This document shows positions 23,392 through 34,042 of a DNA stretch of 64,000 nucleotides, piece after piece; within the stretch, counting starts at the first letter, position 1, and every line of letters starts with the position of its first letter. The position numbers and the translations under genes are program-made. Source of the DNA: Notospermus geniculatus (taxonomy: Eukaryota > Nemertea > Pilidiophora > Heteronemertea > Lineidae). A model generated the notes under the pieces. That model searched no databases and was not told the origin of the DNA. It saw only the letters and a list, made by a program, of their open reading frames with translations. The stretch spans positions 237,760 to 301,759 of the forward strand of contig NMRB01000326.1 of assembly GCA_002633025.1 (NCBI GenBank), read 5' to 3'.

Positions 23392-24668
23392 GACGTACGG
23401 TACAAGTAAAGATTTGGTGCCGACGAAAAGTTGTAGAGGACAGCTCAACAATGAAAATTTCGACATTCATATATAGAACAAGAAAAAAATAGAAAGAAAT
23501 ATATTCTCGTTATCAGTATCATTCGATTCGAATGCTTTAATCAAAAACTATCCGAGCCAGGCAAAAAAAGATTCCCACTGAGAGCGATTCAAAAACAAAG
23601 TATAGGGATAGCTTGATGAAATAATCAGTTTTCTTTGTTTTCGAACTTTCTCTTGAATTAAATCAAACCAATCGGGTATGTGATTCCTCTCGGGGGGAGA
23701 TTACTTTCGTTAGATTTGATTGCCAAGAAAAAGCCGTGTCGACCACATCACGGAAGATGATCTAAGAGTACACGACGAAAATTGAAGTGTCGCGCACGTA
23801 TTTTGTTTTCCAAACTGAGTGCGACCGCGGAAATGAGAAGTATCGGACATCTTTTTTTAACGGATTCATGTTTGGAGGAAAGACTGATTGAAATATTCCC
23901 AAGTGAACTCATGGTTTGTGTCAGCTGTGGTCTCAGCGATACAAACAGGGTGGTGTCGAACACTTTTTCTCCGACAGGGCAGCTGTTGAAATGTCTTTGC
24001 ACTTTGTGGCAGTTCTTCCACTTGGCAGTGTCACAGTATCAATGCACTTTGTGGGGATTAGTCGGTCCAGCCGCAAAGTACATCGACGTAAAAGTCTACA
24101 ATATGAAACTTTTAATAATTCTAAGCAGACGTATAAAGTAGGTACGCCTTTCGGCAAGAGAATTTCTGAAGCATCTTCTCTATCCAGCCCCCAGAGACGT
24201 GACTTTCAATGGCAATTATTTTGACAAAGGCTATCATTATATTAGATTCTATTTGATGCTGATCAAAGGACAGAGAAGATGGCCTGTTTATATTAATCCC
24301 TTAACCGAAGAAAACATCAGTCTACAAGATGGCCAGGTTAAACAAAATGAATACGGCCATTCAAAGGCTTCAGTAGACAACAATTTAATAATCTACCTGG
24401 AACAGCGACAGCATGCTGCGTTCCGAATTTCACATCTGAATTCTCATTGATCCGAACTACATGTATAAAAACAGATCAAAAACCTTCTGAAAATTCGTCT
24501 AAGAATCGTCATTATTGACTTTTTCGCCGGAGTTGTTTCCTTAATGGTTCAGTTTATCAAAAGAAGACATTGTAATATAGTGGCCCAGGGATTGAATAGG
24601 AAACTGAACGATTGAATTCAAAGGTTGCTGTTTATGTTCTCGATTGTAGTCCACCAGTGGAAGCAAAA
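23392..24668. other. Non-coding stretch, no recognised gene
   Basis: No exon could be supported. The plus-strand frame at 23782-24141 (119 codons) lacks splice context and any family motif. No inverted element was noticed. Confidence 0.5.
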
Positions 24669-24826
24669 GATGAGTTTCGCTGGCAGCTATCTTGCCAAAA
24701 CTAGGTCATCGTCATGGTGATTTCCCCCACTGGGGGATGGGAGAACCAATCATCTGTCATTCGGCAAGGAAATTCCCATGGTGATGACCTAGTTTCGGCA
24801 AGATGGCTGCTACCGAAACTCATCTC
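24669..24826. repeat. MITE, CAGCCATCTTGCC family, copy 2
   Basis: The left end GATGAGTTTCGCTGGCAGCT and the inverted right end GGCTGCTACCGAAACTCATC surround CTAGGTCAT arms and a central CCCCCACTGGGGG hairpin. Related to 3940-4095 but more complete at its tips. Confidence 0.88.
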
Positions 24827-24841
24827 TAGGTAGATTAAAGT

Positions 24842-24962
24842 CGGCAGCACACCAGGCGATATCGCAAGCGATCTGATCGCCACGATGTGTGCGCTGGACA
24901 GCGATGCGTGGAATCGTCTCGCCAGCGATGATCGCCCAATATATCGAACCAATTCTGACATC
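24842..24962. repeat. Dispersed GGCGATATCGCAAGCGATC repeat, diverged copy
   Basis: It shares GGCGATATCGCAAGCGATC and TCGCCAGCGATG-type blocks, in the same order, with 40999-41153 and 53288-53441. It is therefore an older member of the same element family outside the 12-kb duplication. Confidence 0.7.
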
Positions 24963-25993
24963 GCGAGCGTGAGAAGCTCAATGGTGAGGAAAGAAGCTTT
25001 ATGACAGAGAGAAGGCCATGTGATGGCATGGGAATCTGTTAAGTTGGCAGCTTCTGCTTCTATTGGGTTTGAGGAAGTTTCCGAAGCATCACTGTCGTGA
25101 CTGATTGGCCCAAGGAGGAATGCTGAATCAGACGATTTTTAAAACACCACACTTTGAATCAAACTGACCAATCTTTATCGACACGAAATTTACGATGTGA
25201 GAAAAGGACTCGGCAAATATCAAAAGCATTTGAAATCACGCGAATTGGTTAAAGTAACCAGAGGATGTTGAAAGAACGAGCTAACTACGAGTTCAAGAAG
25301 ACTAATGGCTTGACGGAATTGAATCCAACTGGCAATCTGTTGATCAAATTTACTCACGTTTAGAAATAACCGCTTTTAAGTGGTATAAATCAGTGGGAAA
25401 GGATCAATTATTGGCCCTGACGACATGAGCAATGGAGGCCGTGAAACCAGACATAAGTCATCCCGCCGAGCTTCACTCAATCATGATTTGCATGATAAGA
25501 ACAAATCGACACGCAAATGAAGAAAAAAGTTTAGAAACATTTGATATAAAAGGAAATCTCAGACTCGGTTGGAGATGATCTCTGCGTAGAGGTTTCAAAT
25601 TGCTTCTTGCTGAGCGGAACATACGGCTTTGCCGATCGTTCGGTCTACATTACGAGCACTCTCAGCGACCCAAACATCCATTGTGTCTGTAGTTTATCTC
25701 ATGATACTTGAGTTGATTTCATTGGAATACAAATTACCCTTTAAATGAATTGTTGATGGATTTCTCTGATTGGGGTAGACTGAGCTGATGAAGGCCATAA
25801 ATGAGCCGGAAAATCATTTAAGGTGGAGGGCAAACCACTCTAGTTTATAATTGAAAATCAGATTCGGAATCGTTGCTGCAAATCTGTAAGTTTGTCCAAA
25901 AGTAGCCGGGCTTTCTGTCTATGGAACCATTTAAGATGTTGGTTGATTGGCGTTCAAGGTCAGGGTCTAGCGAAAACTAAAGTGGTAAATACT
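24963..25993. other. Non-coding stretch, no recognised gene
   Basis: AT-rich spacer. Nothing supportable was found in either strand. Confidence 0.5.
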
Positions 25994-26123
25994 CGAGAGG
26001 TTAAGAAACCACTCCGTTAACGATAACACTAACGCTAACGCTGTTTCTGACGTACATTTGCAATGTAAAAAAATAACGTTAGCGTTAGTGTTACCGTTAA
26101 CGGAGCGATTTCTTAACCTCTCG
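25994..26123. repeat. MITE with CGAGAGGTTAAGAAA termini
   Basis: The left end CGAGAGGTTAAGAAACC and the inverted right end TTTCTTAACCTCTCG are followed inside by CCGTTAACG and ACACTAACGCTAACG blocks on both arms. It resembles the 149-bp GGGAGGTTT family in design (GAGG, then GAAA, then AACG-rich arms) but is a different subfamily. It lies just downstream of the TRHR-like exon. Confidence 0.85.
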
Positions 26124-26377
26124 ATTACCATCTTGCGTTGTCTATAATCCTCATTTTGGCAACTTTGACAATCAGTGGCGAGAGAAATGACCACAGTCAA
26201 CCAATCAACGCAGCTTACAGCGTCACGTGATTTCAAGATGGCGACCAGGAGGACCAGGAGAAGCGGTGATAACGTGCAGGCCAGTAGAGGTAGTCTGACA
26301 CGACTTCGGTTTGATGGTGACACGTAGGGGGGCTACTGAAAGGTGACAGCGAAGAAATGTTGAAGACATCAACTTAC

Positions 26378-26600
26378 CACAAGTTAGCAGTCTTTTAAAG
26401 GCACGACGGAACTTGACCGACATAGCATTGTATAAAATAGGGTTAATAGCACTGTTCATGAAGACCATCATACGGCAGAGGAGACGGAACCACATGTCGT
26501 GGTAGGGCTTGCTGCTGAACGAGTTGTACACGACCCACGCTCGGTATGGTAACCATAAGACTGCGAAGAGGCCCACGACGATGGCTAACATTTTGATGAC
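26378..26600 (-). CDS. TRH-receptor-like GPCR, TM6-TM7 exon (partial gene)
   Basis: The translation begins [20 protein letters not shown] (TM6 with the LWLPY motif). It continues through an NSF-containing third extracellular loop to [20 protein letters not shown] (TM7 with an intact NPxxY, then helix 8) and LLTC, a likely palmitoylation Cys. The closest family I recognise is the thyrotropin-releasing-hormone receptor, whose TM6-TM7 reads very similarly; vertebrate TRHR genes also have an intron at the start of TM6. The acceptor TTTCAG is at 26601-26606 and a strong donor (GTAAGT) follows 26378. Without splicing, the frame runs on to a stop at 26223, giving an alternative tail with Ser/Thr/Pro content. 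The exon with TM1-TM5 was not found anywhere upstream on this strand within the window. Function (peptide-activated, Gq-type receptor) is inferred from the family. Confidence 0.8.
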
Positions 26601-26606
26601 CTGAAA

Positions 26607-28223
26607 CGAGAAATATTGACAACCAATAAGACCCGGATTGAACATGAAGCAGAGAGAAGGTATACAGTGTTACATAGTTTATAAAACTTCGTAGTCAGTT
26701 TGGTTCTTGAAGTGCTCCGATGTGATACGAATCTGTCACTCCTGAAATAGTAGAGAAAATTTATATTTTGTCACTGGAGGTTTCGCCTTCTACTTCCCAG
26801 TCGTCATTCCTTGCCTGCGATTCCGCGGATCCCTCCCCTCCCCACCGCCCCTTCAAAAACCGAGTCAAGTCCTCACCTGCCGAATGGCCGAAGTCCGAAA
26901 AGAGAGAAATAACGAACACACTCATTTCTCTGAAGAACGTTGCTGGGAAACCTTACTTAGTGACGTCACATAAGTTCAGAAATCCTCGCGACTTCTTCCC
27001 CACTTACATTCAAAACGTCGCCTACACCTGCCGTCAAGATGTTTTGCAAAGAACGCGTGGGGTGAATTCTTTTAACATTACGTTTCCTCTTCCTTACGTT
27101 CATATTTCACGGTTTTCTTCAATCGTCCGTCGTTCATGGTTTTGTCGGACAAAACACCAGACACTGCATTCGATACTGGACAAATCGTAGCACCAATATG
27201 TTACACGATACTGTTGAGCGATGGGGTACAGCCATAACGATCGTACGGGAGTCAAGTTTCGTGTGTGAAGGCGTGAAAATGCGGCCAGAGGGACTCTTAG
27301 CCGTCCAAATCTGTCAGTGTTAGGCTATCATCATATTTCATGAGTCTTTTTCAGAGATGTCACTTCCTATTACCCGGTAGTGGCTATATCATGTGTACTA
27401 CCCTTGCATTCATGGCAAGTTTTCTCAGCTTGCTCGAGCCTTTTAGCTCTTTCGATGATTCCTCAGATCGCCCTGGCTGGTGTAACGCTTCCGAATGTTC
27501 CCCATCTAAGAGTGTTGCCCTACAATTCTCTGACGGAATAAGCTGCGACTTGGTACATGTAGTAGGGGCCACATAGAGAAAGGTGTCGATCTGTCTGCCA
27601 AACAATAAGGGGGAAACACTAGCGGATGTCACACCGGTTTGAGGTCATTTAATGTTGGACTTGCGGGCTTCAGCAACCTGGATACACGAGAACCATCGTT
27701 AAAGACCGCATGATCAGGACGGGACGATTGTTTACATGGATACAAAGATGAATACCTATAGAACTAAGAACCTTTGACTGCCCTCATTCCACATTGGAGT
27801 CCCAGTCGCGTCGCCGGAAGGTACTCAAAGCAACTCCAGCCAACAACACACAGACGCAAATGGATGGCGACGTTTTCGTCGTTGTATCCTGAGCAGGCTT
27901 AAGACACTTCAGACATCATTTTGATGGAGTACCTCACAGCTCGATACGTACTCGTCTGTGGATTTCGACAGGAAAATATGTCTGTCAAGAAGTTGTTGGC
28001 ATGGACACTTGCTCGTTCAGCTGCTTTCGTTCTGGCTTATACTGCATCCGATTTTGGCATAAACAGCTTATAAACGATGTAAACGGAAAAGACAACAGTT
28101 GCGTTAGTGTTACGATCAGCAAAAACGGGATGGGGTATAAATCAGCAGTTCTTACCAATGGTGGTGTGGTCTTTAAAAACGCCTCCTATGGGGAGCATGC
28201 AGAACTACTACTACTCTAAGATA
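26607..28223. other. Non-coding stretch between TRHR-like exon and MITE
   Basis: No exon recognised. The plus-strand frame 26768-27190 (140 codons) runs antisense to the expected gene direction and has no family motif. If the TRHR-like locus is intact, this is probably part of its intron. Confidence 0.5.
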
Positions 28224-28556
28224 CACTGTTAGAAATTATTAATTTTACAGTAGTAATTTTGCAGTAATTTTACAGAAAGTGCCTGCAGCAGAGTCCCCAG
28301 CACTTTCTGTAAATTTACATCATTTTTTAATGGTATGATTCATGTTTTACTGTATTGGCTGGACTCCATTGGACATCCCATTATGATGCCTTCTGAGATC
28401 AGTATGAAAATATAATTTGGTCAGCCTCCAGTCAAGTCTCTGTTAACATTTATTTAAGTCTGTAGTTTTACAGATCACGCTGTAATTTTACAGATCCAGT
28501 GCTGGGGACTCTGCTGCACAGATTTTCTGTAAAATCTTCTGTTATTTCTAACAGTG
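28224..28556. repeat. Tc1/mariner-type MITE with CACTGTTAGAAAT termini
   Basis: The left end CACTGTTAGAAAT and the right end ATTTCTAACAGTG are perfect inverted copies flanked by TA on both sides. ATTTTACAG motifs recur along both arms, and an inner inverted pair (GCAGAGTCCCCAGCACT and its inverse) nests inside. It is 333 bp with no ORF. Confidence 0.92.
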
Positions 28557-28558
28557 TA

Positions 28559-29145
28559 TGATCGAGCACTTGACGAGACGGATAAATTATTTTTTCCCAT
28601 TGTACTGTTTACATCAACCAGCACAAGTTCCCTCAAAGACAACTGCACTCTATAAACTTATTCCCAATTATACGAAGCAATAGCTTAATTTCCTTCGGGG
28701 CCCCGCTGTCTAAATCCTCGTCCGTGAAGGACTGTAAATTTTAACTTCACTGCAGTCCGTCATGGTCGAGCATTAAACCGATTCCGTGGCATCTCGGTTA
28801 ACTTGAGGAGGATACGTTTCACCATAGTCACGCCAATCGTGAACATCGTTATTTTGGTGCACCGTCCAGTCACGTGATGAGGGCGTAGACGTTCCAAGAT
28901 GGACGTGTTCGCTGCTTCAACAACCACGATACGATGGCTGGTGGTTTAGCGGTGGCGGTTCTGAACTATCGCCAATCGACGGTTAAAAACTGCTAAGAAA
29001 AAACGTTCCTTGTCGAACGACGGGCAAGGCAACCCTGCGGAGCGGAGAACTTGTTTATGGTGTCAGAAAGTATTGTGGACCTTTCATCTGGGTTCACTAT
29101 GCGACTCTAAGTGACGATGACTAGATTTGAATTTACCAACCAGAA
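28559..29145. other. Spacer downstream of the intronless GPCR
   Basis: This is the expected 3' side of the GPCR gene. I did not identify a confident polyadenylation signal on the minus strand. No other feature recognised. Confidence 0.4.
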
Positions 29146-30183
29146 TCATTTCTGATTCAGTCGGGAGAATGTGAACATATCCCTCAACCTCTTTTTGTAG
29201 AAATCAAGCGAGGAAGCATAGATGAAGAAGTTAGAGCTGTAGTTTATAAGCAGAATACACCAGGAAATATCGATCATAGAGAAAAGCCTATTGGCCTCCT
29301 CTACAGTCTGACCGACATGATCCCTGATCCTGTACACCACCCAAAAGATCCCTTCCTGACTCATCAACATGAAGAAAAGGCTTGAGACGGTAAGAAGATT
29401 CAACAGAGCAGAGAACTCAGCCTTTTCCCGCTTGGCGCTCTGGTCGGCTGTTCTGGTGAACTTCCCGGACCCTCTGATACCAGTGATGATCAGGATATTG
29501 AGAAAGAGGACCGAAAAACTCGGGCAGAAGTCGATAAAAAGGTACCAGTTGATCCTGTACCACCACAACACCCATTTAGGTCTACTCAGGGGGTTCTCCT
29601 CACAGATCTTAGGTCCCTGCCCCGCCACCTGGTGGCTGTTGACGGCATAGAATGATGGAACCCAGATAAGGAATGACGTCAAGAAGAATGCCAAGAGCGC
29701 CATCTTTCGCCTTCCTGTGGTAATCAGTGTCGCTTTCTGGAGAGGGCTCCAGACAGAAACGGCACGCTCCACGCTGAACATCACGATGATCATAGATGAA
29801 TGCGCAGACGAAATGGTGTAGAAATAAAACACAGTTTTACAAACGGCATTGTGCTTCGCGACGAAATCCAAACGGAACAAATTCGAGAGATTATAAAGCC
29901 CGAAATCCAACCATTTGATTAAGAGATAGCCAATGAGACACCCGCTGTCCGAGATGGCCAAGCACAACAGATGGGTCGTCCATGAAAGGACACCTTTTGT
30001 TCGCGTTGAGAAGATGGCAATCGAGAAAGTGTTTCCGATCAACCCGAACAACACGACGAACATGTTGACGTAAGTATGAAGAAAGGACGAAACGTCGAGC
30101 AGTGAGACGCCATTTTGTTTTTCCACCGACTTCGCTGAAGACAGGTTGCTTCCAAAATCACTGATACCATTCACTTCCGTCAT
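29146..30183 (-). CDS. Intronless rhodopsin-class GPCR, orphan, 345 aa
   Basis: A single open frame encodes seven hydrophobic segments (about 36-60, 70-92, 115-138, 160-182, 209-236, 258-285, 300-324). Class A landmarks: GN in TM1 (50-51), LAISD in TM2 (75-79), Cys115 before TM3 and Cys194 in loop 2 for the usual disulfide, and helix 8 FYKKRLRDMF. The N terminus has an N-glycosylation site (NLS, 13-15), with another at 98-100. Unusual features: the DRY box reads VER (138-140), and NPxxY reads NFFIY (318-322), lacking the proline. These variants and the overall pattern resemble divergent invertebrate peptide receptors of the FMRFamide-receptor-like type, but I cannot name the ligand. The start Met is the first in the frame and gives a normal-length extracellular N terminus. 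The frame has no disruption and normal codon use, so it is probably functional. It lies 2.5 kb upstream of the TRHR-like exon on the same strand, but shares no close sequence with it. Confidence 0.88.
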   Translation of the reverse strand: MTEVNGISDFGSNLSSAKSVEKQNGVSLLDVSSFLHTYVNMFVVLFGLIGNTFSIAIFSTRTKGVLSWTTHLLCLAISDSGCLIGYLLIKWLDFGLYNLSNLFRLDFVAKHNAVCKTVFYFYTISSAHSSMIIVMFSVERAVSVWSPLQKATLITTGRRKMALLAFFLTSFLIWVPSFYAVNSHQVAGQGPKICEENPLSRPKWVLWWYRINWYLFIDFCPSFSVLFLNILIITGIRGSGKFTRTADQSAKREKAEFSALLNLLTVSSLFFMLMSQEGIFWVVYRIRDHVGQTVEEANRLFSMIDISWCILLINYSSNFFIYASSLDFYKKRLRDMFTFSRLNQK

Positions 30184-31071
30184 GCTCAGACCGTCTGTGG
30201 TTGGTCACGTGAGTCCTCCACCAACGGCCAAAAGGGCGGCGTTACTGGTTGGAGTGCAAATACACCTCCCAACGATAGGCTAACCGAGCCTGGTATGATT
30301 TGGATGATGCTTTTCCAACTCCAAACAGACAGGACCGAGAGGCAATTAAGCAAAAATCAAAGAATTTAAGTGTCGAGAACAGACACAACCAACATCAGTC
30401 TGAAAGTATATACCACTTATATTCAGCCCGACTTTATTAGGAAAAAGTTAGTAACAAGCGAAAATAAAACTCTCAAATGTCAACTTTGAGTCCTTTTTTA
30501 ATGGTTTCAACTGTACTTCACCGTGTTTGTTGAACGACACTTTTTCGAATGCTGGCGTCGCGTTCCACGGACATCAAATTCACGATGTAAGTGCTAATTG
30601 AAATGGTAAATTCTACACTTACAATGTTGAAGCTGAGTATGTAAAAACGTAAATGTCTGCTTCAGCAGCTTTACACCCCCTCCTGCAACTGCCACATGTG
30701 GCCCTTCACGACGCCCTGCGGAGCGTTGCGGAACTATTTTTGCGCCATTGCTCGCGTTCGAAAACTGATTACTCAAAGGAAGTATAAATCTGGTGACAAA
30801 CCACGAAAACCGTGAGGTCGTCACGAAGCGAAGCCCTTCAGTGAGGCAGGATGTGTAGAGAACATGAACTAAATGCAAAAAATGTTGAGAAAACCTCTTT
30901 CGATGAGTGAACTCAGAGAAGCAGCACATTCACTCGTTCCTTCTGACAAGGTATTTCTTATCACTGATGGATCGCTCCAGCCCCGGATGCTCCCCCGACA
31001 AACTGGTATCAAACAGACTAACGCTGGTCTCGACGGAAGCAACTCTGAGAAAATACATGTCTGTATATTCA
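30184..31071. other. Upstream region of the intronless GPCR
   Basis: It would contain the GPCR promoter or a 5' untranslated exon; no specific motif was identified. A CACGTGAGTCC phrase lies at about 30206. No exon recognised. Confidence 0.4.
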
Positions 31072-31273
31072 AATGAGGAACCTGCAGAACTACCGCCACT
31101 GGGAGGCGCTGTGAGCGGTTGGACCTTTTTTTGACGTCTCATCCGTGTCGCCCCGCGTCAAGGACGTTGTGACGCGACGTCATTACGTTGCTTTTGCTCT
31201 GTGTTTGACGTCATCGGTACAACCGCTCGCAGCGCCGACCCTGTCGGGATAAACTGTCAGCGGGTTCCTCATT
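31072..31273. repeat. MITE, AATGAGGAACC family, copy 1
   Basis: The left end AATGAGGAACCTGCAGAAC and the right end GGTTCCTCATT are inverted, with an inner inverted pair GGCGCTGTGAGCGGTT / AACCGCTCGCAGCGCC. Two further copies are at 48582-48781 and 61402-61600. Length is about 200 bp, with no ORF. Confidence 0.88.
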
Positions 31274-31333
31274 ATACATGTTGCCCACTGATTTCAATCA
31301 TGCTCGTCCATTTCACATACACCCTAACGAGCC

Positions 31334-31497
31334 NTGTGACATTATTGGTCAAAATGTTGCGACATTATCGGTAAGGAAAAGTTGTGACATTATTAGGAAG
31401 TTGTGACATTATTGGTTGGATGAGGTGTTCATAATGTCACAATTGTGACATTATCATCGGTTGTGACATTATTGGTCGATTGTGACATTATTGGTTG
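31334..31497. repeat. Irregular array of TTGTGACATTATTGGT
   Basis: After a single N at 31334, the motif TGTGACATTATTGGT and close variants (TGCGACATTATCGGT, TGTGACATTATTAGG) occur at least seven times with variable spacing. One inverted copy (AATGTCACAA) abuts a direct one near 31430. It is neither a fixed-period satellite nor a MITE, and no gene is attached. Confidence 0.8.
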
Positions 31498-31514
31498 TAA
31501 CAAGGCGCACATGG

Positions 31515-31634
31515 TGGCAAATCTAAATGCGGTAGGGATGTTTTTAAAGTTGACTGACCCGGCTGAATGACGAGTCGAGCAGCGTTGGGCCAGTCAACTT
31601 TAAAAACATCCCTACCGCATTGAGATTTGCTGCC
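31515..31634. repeat. Foldback element with TGCGGTAGGGATGTTTTTAA arms
   Basis: GGCAAATCTAAATGCGGTAG with GGATGTTTTTAAAGTTGACT after it is repeated in inverted form at 31588-31632, leaving a short centre. It directly abuts another foldback at 31637. Confidence 0.85.
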
Positions 31635-31636
31635 CT

Positions 31637-31766
31637 GGGCCGTATTCATGAATCCTTCGCAACTTTGCGTGCTCGCAAATCTATTGTAAGGCAGTCCGTG
31701 AACAATAGGGCATTTGGCAGCCAAATGCGTGCACGCAAAGTAGCGAAGGCTTTGTGAATATGGCCC
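31637..31766. repeat. MITE with GGGCCGTAT termini, type C
   Basis: The left end GGGCCGTATTCATGAATCC and the right end (reverse complement GGGCCATATTCACAAAGCC) are inverted; arms continue through TTCGCAACTTTGCGTGC. It is 130 bp. It shares terminal GGGCCRTAT with the two elements at 15293-15549. Confidence 0.88.
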
Positions 31767-32221
31767 ATGCATGTGCGCCTCGCTTTCCTGACCAATGATA
31801 TGAATGATAACAAAATTGTAGGTGAAAGTCAAACCACTAAATTAATAACATTTGTTATGACGCTCACTTGACATTTCGCCGCTCATTTGACATTTCGTTA
31901 AGACTCGTCTCGCCTTTTAATGAGCTTTTCATACTTTAGCCGTTTCCATTAGCAGCGGATTCCTGCTCTTGCGGTGCGCTTTCCAGAGGCCTTTAGGCAA
32001 CGTGACATTTTGTTGGCTCCTGATCTCGGCGTCGACGGAAGTGATGCCTGAAAACCGCCACCTGGCGAGAACGGGCCTCTCCAGCGCAACGCGGTGCGGC
32101 TTTCACGGGACAACAATGGTAAAATCATCAAAGGACTCTCCAAAGCTGTGAAAAGGCCGCACGCTCGTCGCAAACACGGCGGGAACCGCTGTAGTGCAAA
32201 TGGGCCTTCAAGGCCCGTTCG
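31767..32221. other. Non-coding spacer
   Basis: It contains a short duplicated phrase TTGACATTTCG (31869-31900) in a CGCTCA(C/T) context. No gene recognised. The minus-strand 139-codon frame at 31949-32368 runs into the adjacent foldback and is not trusted. Confidence 0.5.
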
Positions 32222-32690
32222 TTGATTGTTCGGCGATATTCGAGTCTCGGTAGACAGTAAGTTGAGCTGAAAGGGTAAATGTCGTCCTGGGTATATACAA
32301 AGATTACCCAGGATCTCAATCTTTACTAAAACAATACCCTGGGTGTAGTTTCGGTAGCCGAACATCACCCAGCATCCGCAATCAGTGCCTAGGAACGAGT
32401 CCTATTTAGAAATCCCCTGGAATCTCGCGGTCTCGCGCCGCGGTACTTGTTGAGTGTAGCTGTTCATGACATTCTTCAGGCGGTCATGTGACCACCGTCG
32501 AGACAACCTCGAATCCAGGTGTCATACTACGATGCTTGGTGATGTTCGGCTACCGAAAGTACACCCAGGGTAGTTGTTTTAGTGAAGATTGAGATCCTGG
32601 GTAATCTTTGTATATACCCAGGACGACATTTACCCTTTCAGCGTAAGTTGACTGTCTACAGAAACCCGAATGTCGACGAACAATCTTTTC
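32222..32690. repeat. Large foldback element, about 470 bp
   Basis: Core arms of about 110 bp (CTGAAAGGGTAAATGTCGTC to GGTAGCCGAACATCACC) at 32269-32370 reappear inverted at 32538-32642. Beyond these, a second, weaker inverted match (TTGATTGTTCG...GTAGACAGT against ACTGTCTAC...CGAACAATC) extends the symmetry outward to about 32222 and 32690. No ORF. Confidence 0.88.
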
Positions 32691-34042
32691 CAGCTGCGTG
32701 CACCGTAAATACGGAAAATCCGAATGGAATGTATTTGTCTCGATTTGAGATGAAAATGAAAGACGTCGTACAGTGTACGCTCACGGAGAGCGTACACTGT
32801 ACACAGTTACAATGCAGTGACGACTTGGTTGATGTGGTGACCGTTGTGCCGGCGCTTAGTGGTAGCTGTACAGGTGAAGAGAGAGAATGACAAATTCACC
32901 CCGTTGTTTTTTACATTGCTGGCGGTATACATATAAAAAACAGTCAAAAAACGAAGCTGAGCGAGATGAACGACATGTATTGGCCGTCCTAATGAACGGA
33001 AGAGAGCACCCGCTCTGGGACCGGTGTGTTGGCAATCGCATGCCGCTGATAGAAAAAACTCCTGCTTTTATTGGTCTTTGGAGACCGTTGCCGTCTGTAA
33101 CCCGCGTCTAGTCAAATCTAGTCGCGAAAATCGACACGTTGGGAACCAGTCAATGTAAATGTGTTTCAGATACAAGATACTTATATTCCAGACTGCATAA
33201 TATGTATATTTGATGGAGTTAGGTCGTTTTTCTTACTGCTGCAATATAATCCCAACCAGGCCAGGCCTCCCCTCACCATTTACCTGCGTGTTCCGGTACC
33301 ACTAACATTCTTGGACCCGGTGGCCAACCAAACTGACGCAACCGCTTGCCTATCTGGTAGGGAGACAGATTACAGTGTGGGAGTTGTACGAACGCCTTGA
33401 TTTCCGGAAACATTCTTGACTGTCTTTCTGAGAGAGAGAATGACGTTAGAAACATGGCCGAGCTGGCGTCGTTTCCTTATTCGCTTTCAGAGAGAATGAA
33501 CGAAAGAATTCTCTCTTATAAGTCATCTAATATTAAGACTTAGCAAAAGTTACACGCTTAATGCTTTAGCTGCTTACAATCTACAAGCGTATGACTTCCT
33601 AGAAATAAGCCTCTCAAGATCGTCCTGTTTACGGTCGAGGACAAGCCCAAGAAGACTCCAAGCAGGAATTAGAAGCGGCGAATTGATACGTGATGACCAT
33701 AATCGAAGTGAGAGGAAATAAGAGTCAAATCATGGTTAGCCACAGCCACAGACACAGCAATAAAATCAGACCACCTTAGGTCTATCTTTTGGCACCGGTA
33801 ACCAAGGTTTGGCACCTACTCAAAGCCAATCACGCCATAGCAACCAATGATGGCAACTAATTCTTCATTCCAAAGGCATAAGACATAGGAAAGCAATCAA
33901 GAATGGTAAAGCGCAGATCTGTGGGACTTGTGACGTTCGCCTCGACTTCGTTAGTCTTCAGAAGTTCTGAGATACTTTTTTTACCAACTGCAGACATGGA
34001 AACATTATGGTGTTAGTCTCTCAACAATCGTCTCAAAAGCGA
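32691..34042. other. Non-coding stretch, no recognised gene
   Basis: A short palindrome TACAGTGTACGCTC / GAGCGTACACTGTA sits at 32769-32802. No exon supportable. Confidence 0.5.

Noticed and set aside
31949-32368. 139-codon minus-strand frame
   Set aside because: It runs into the large foldback at 32222 and has no family signature.
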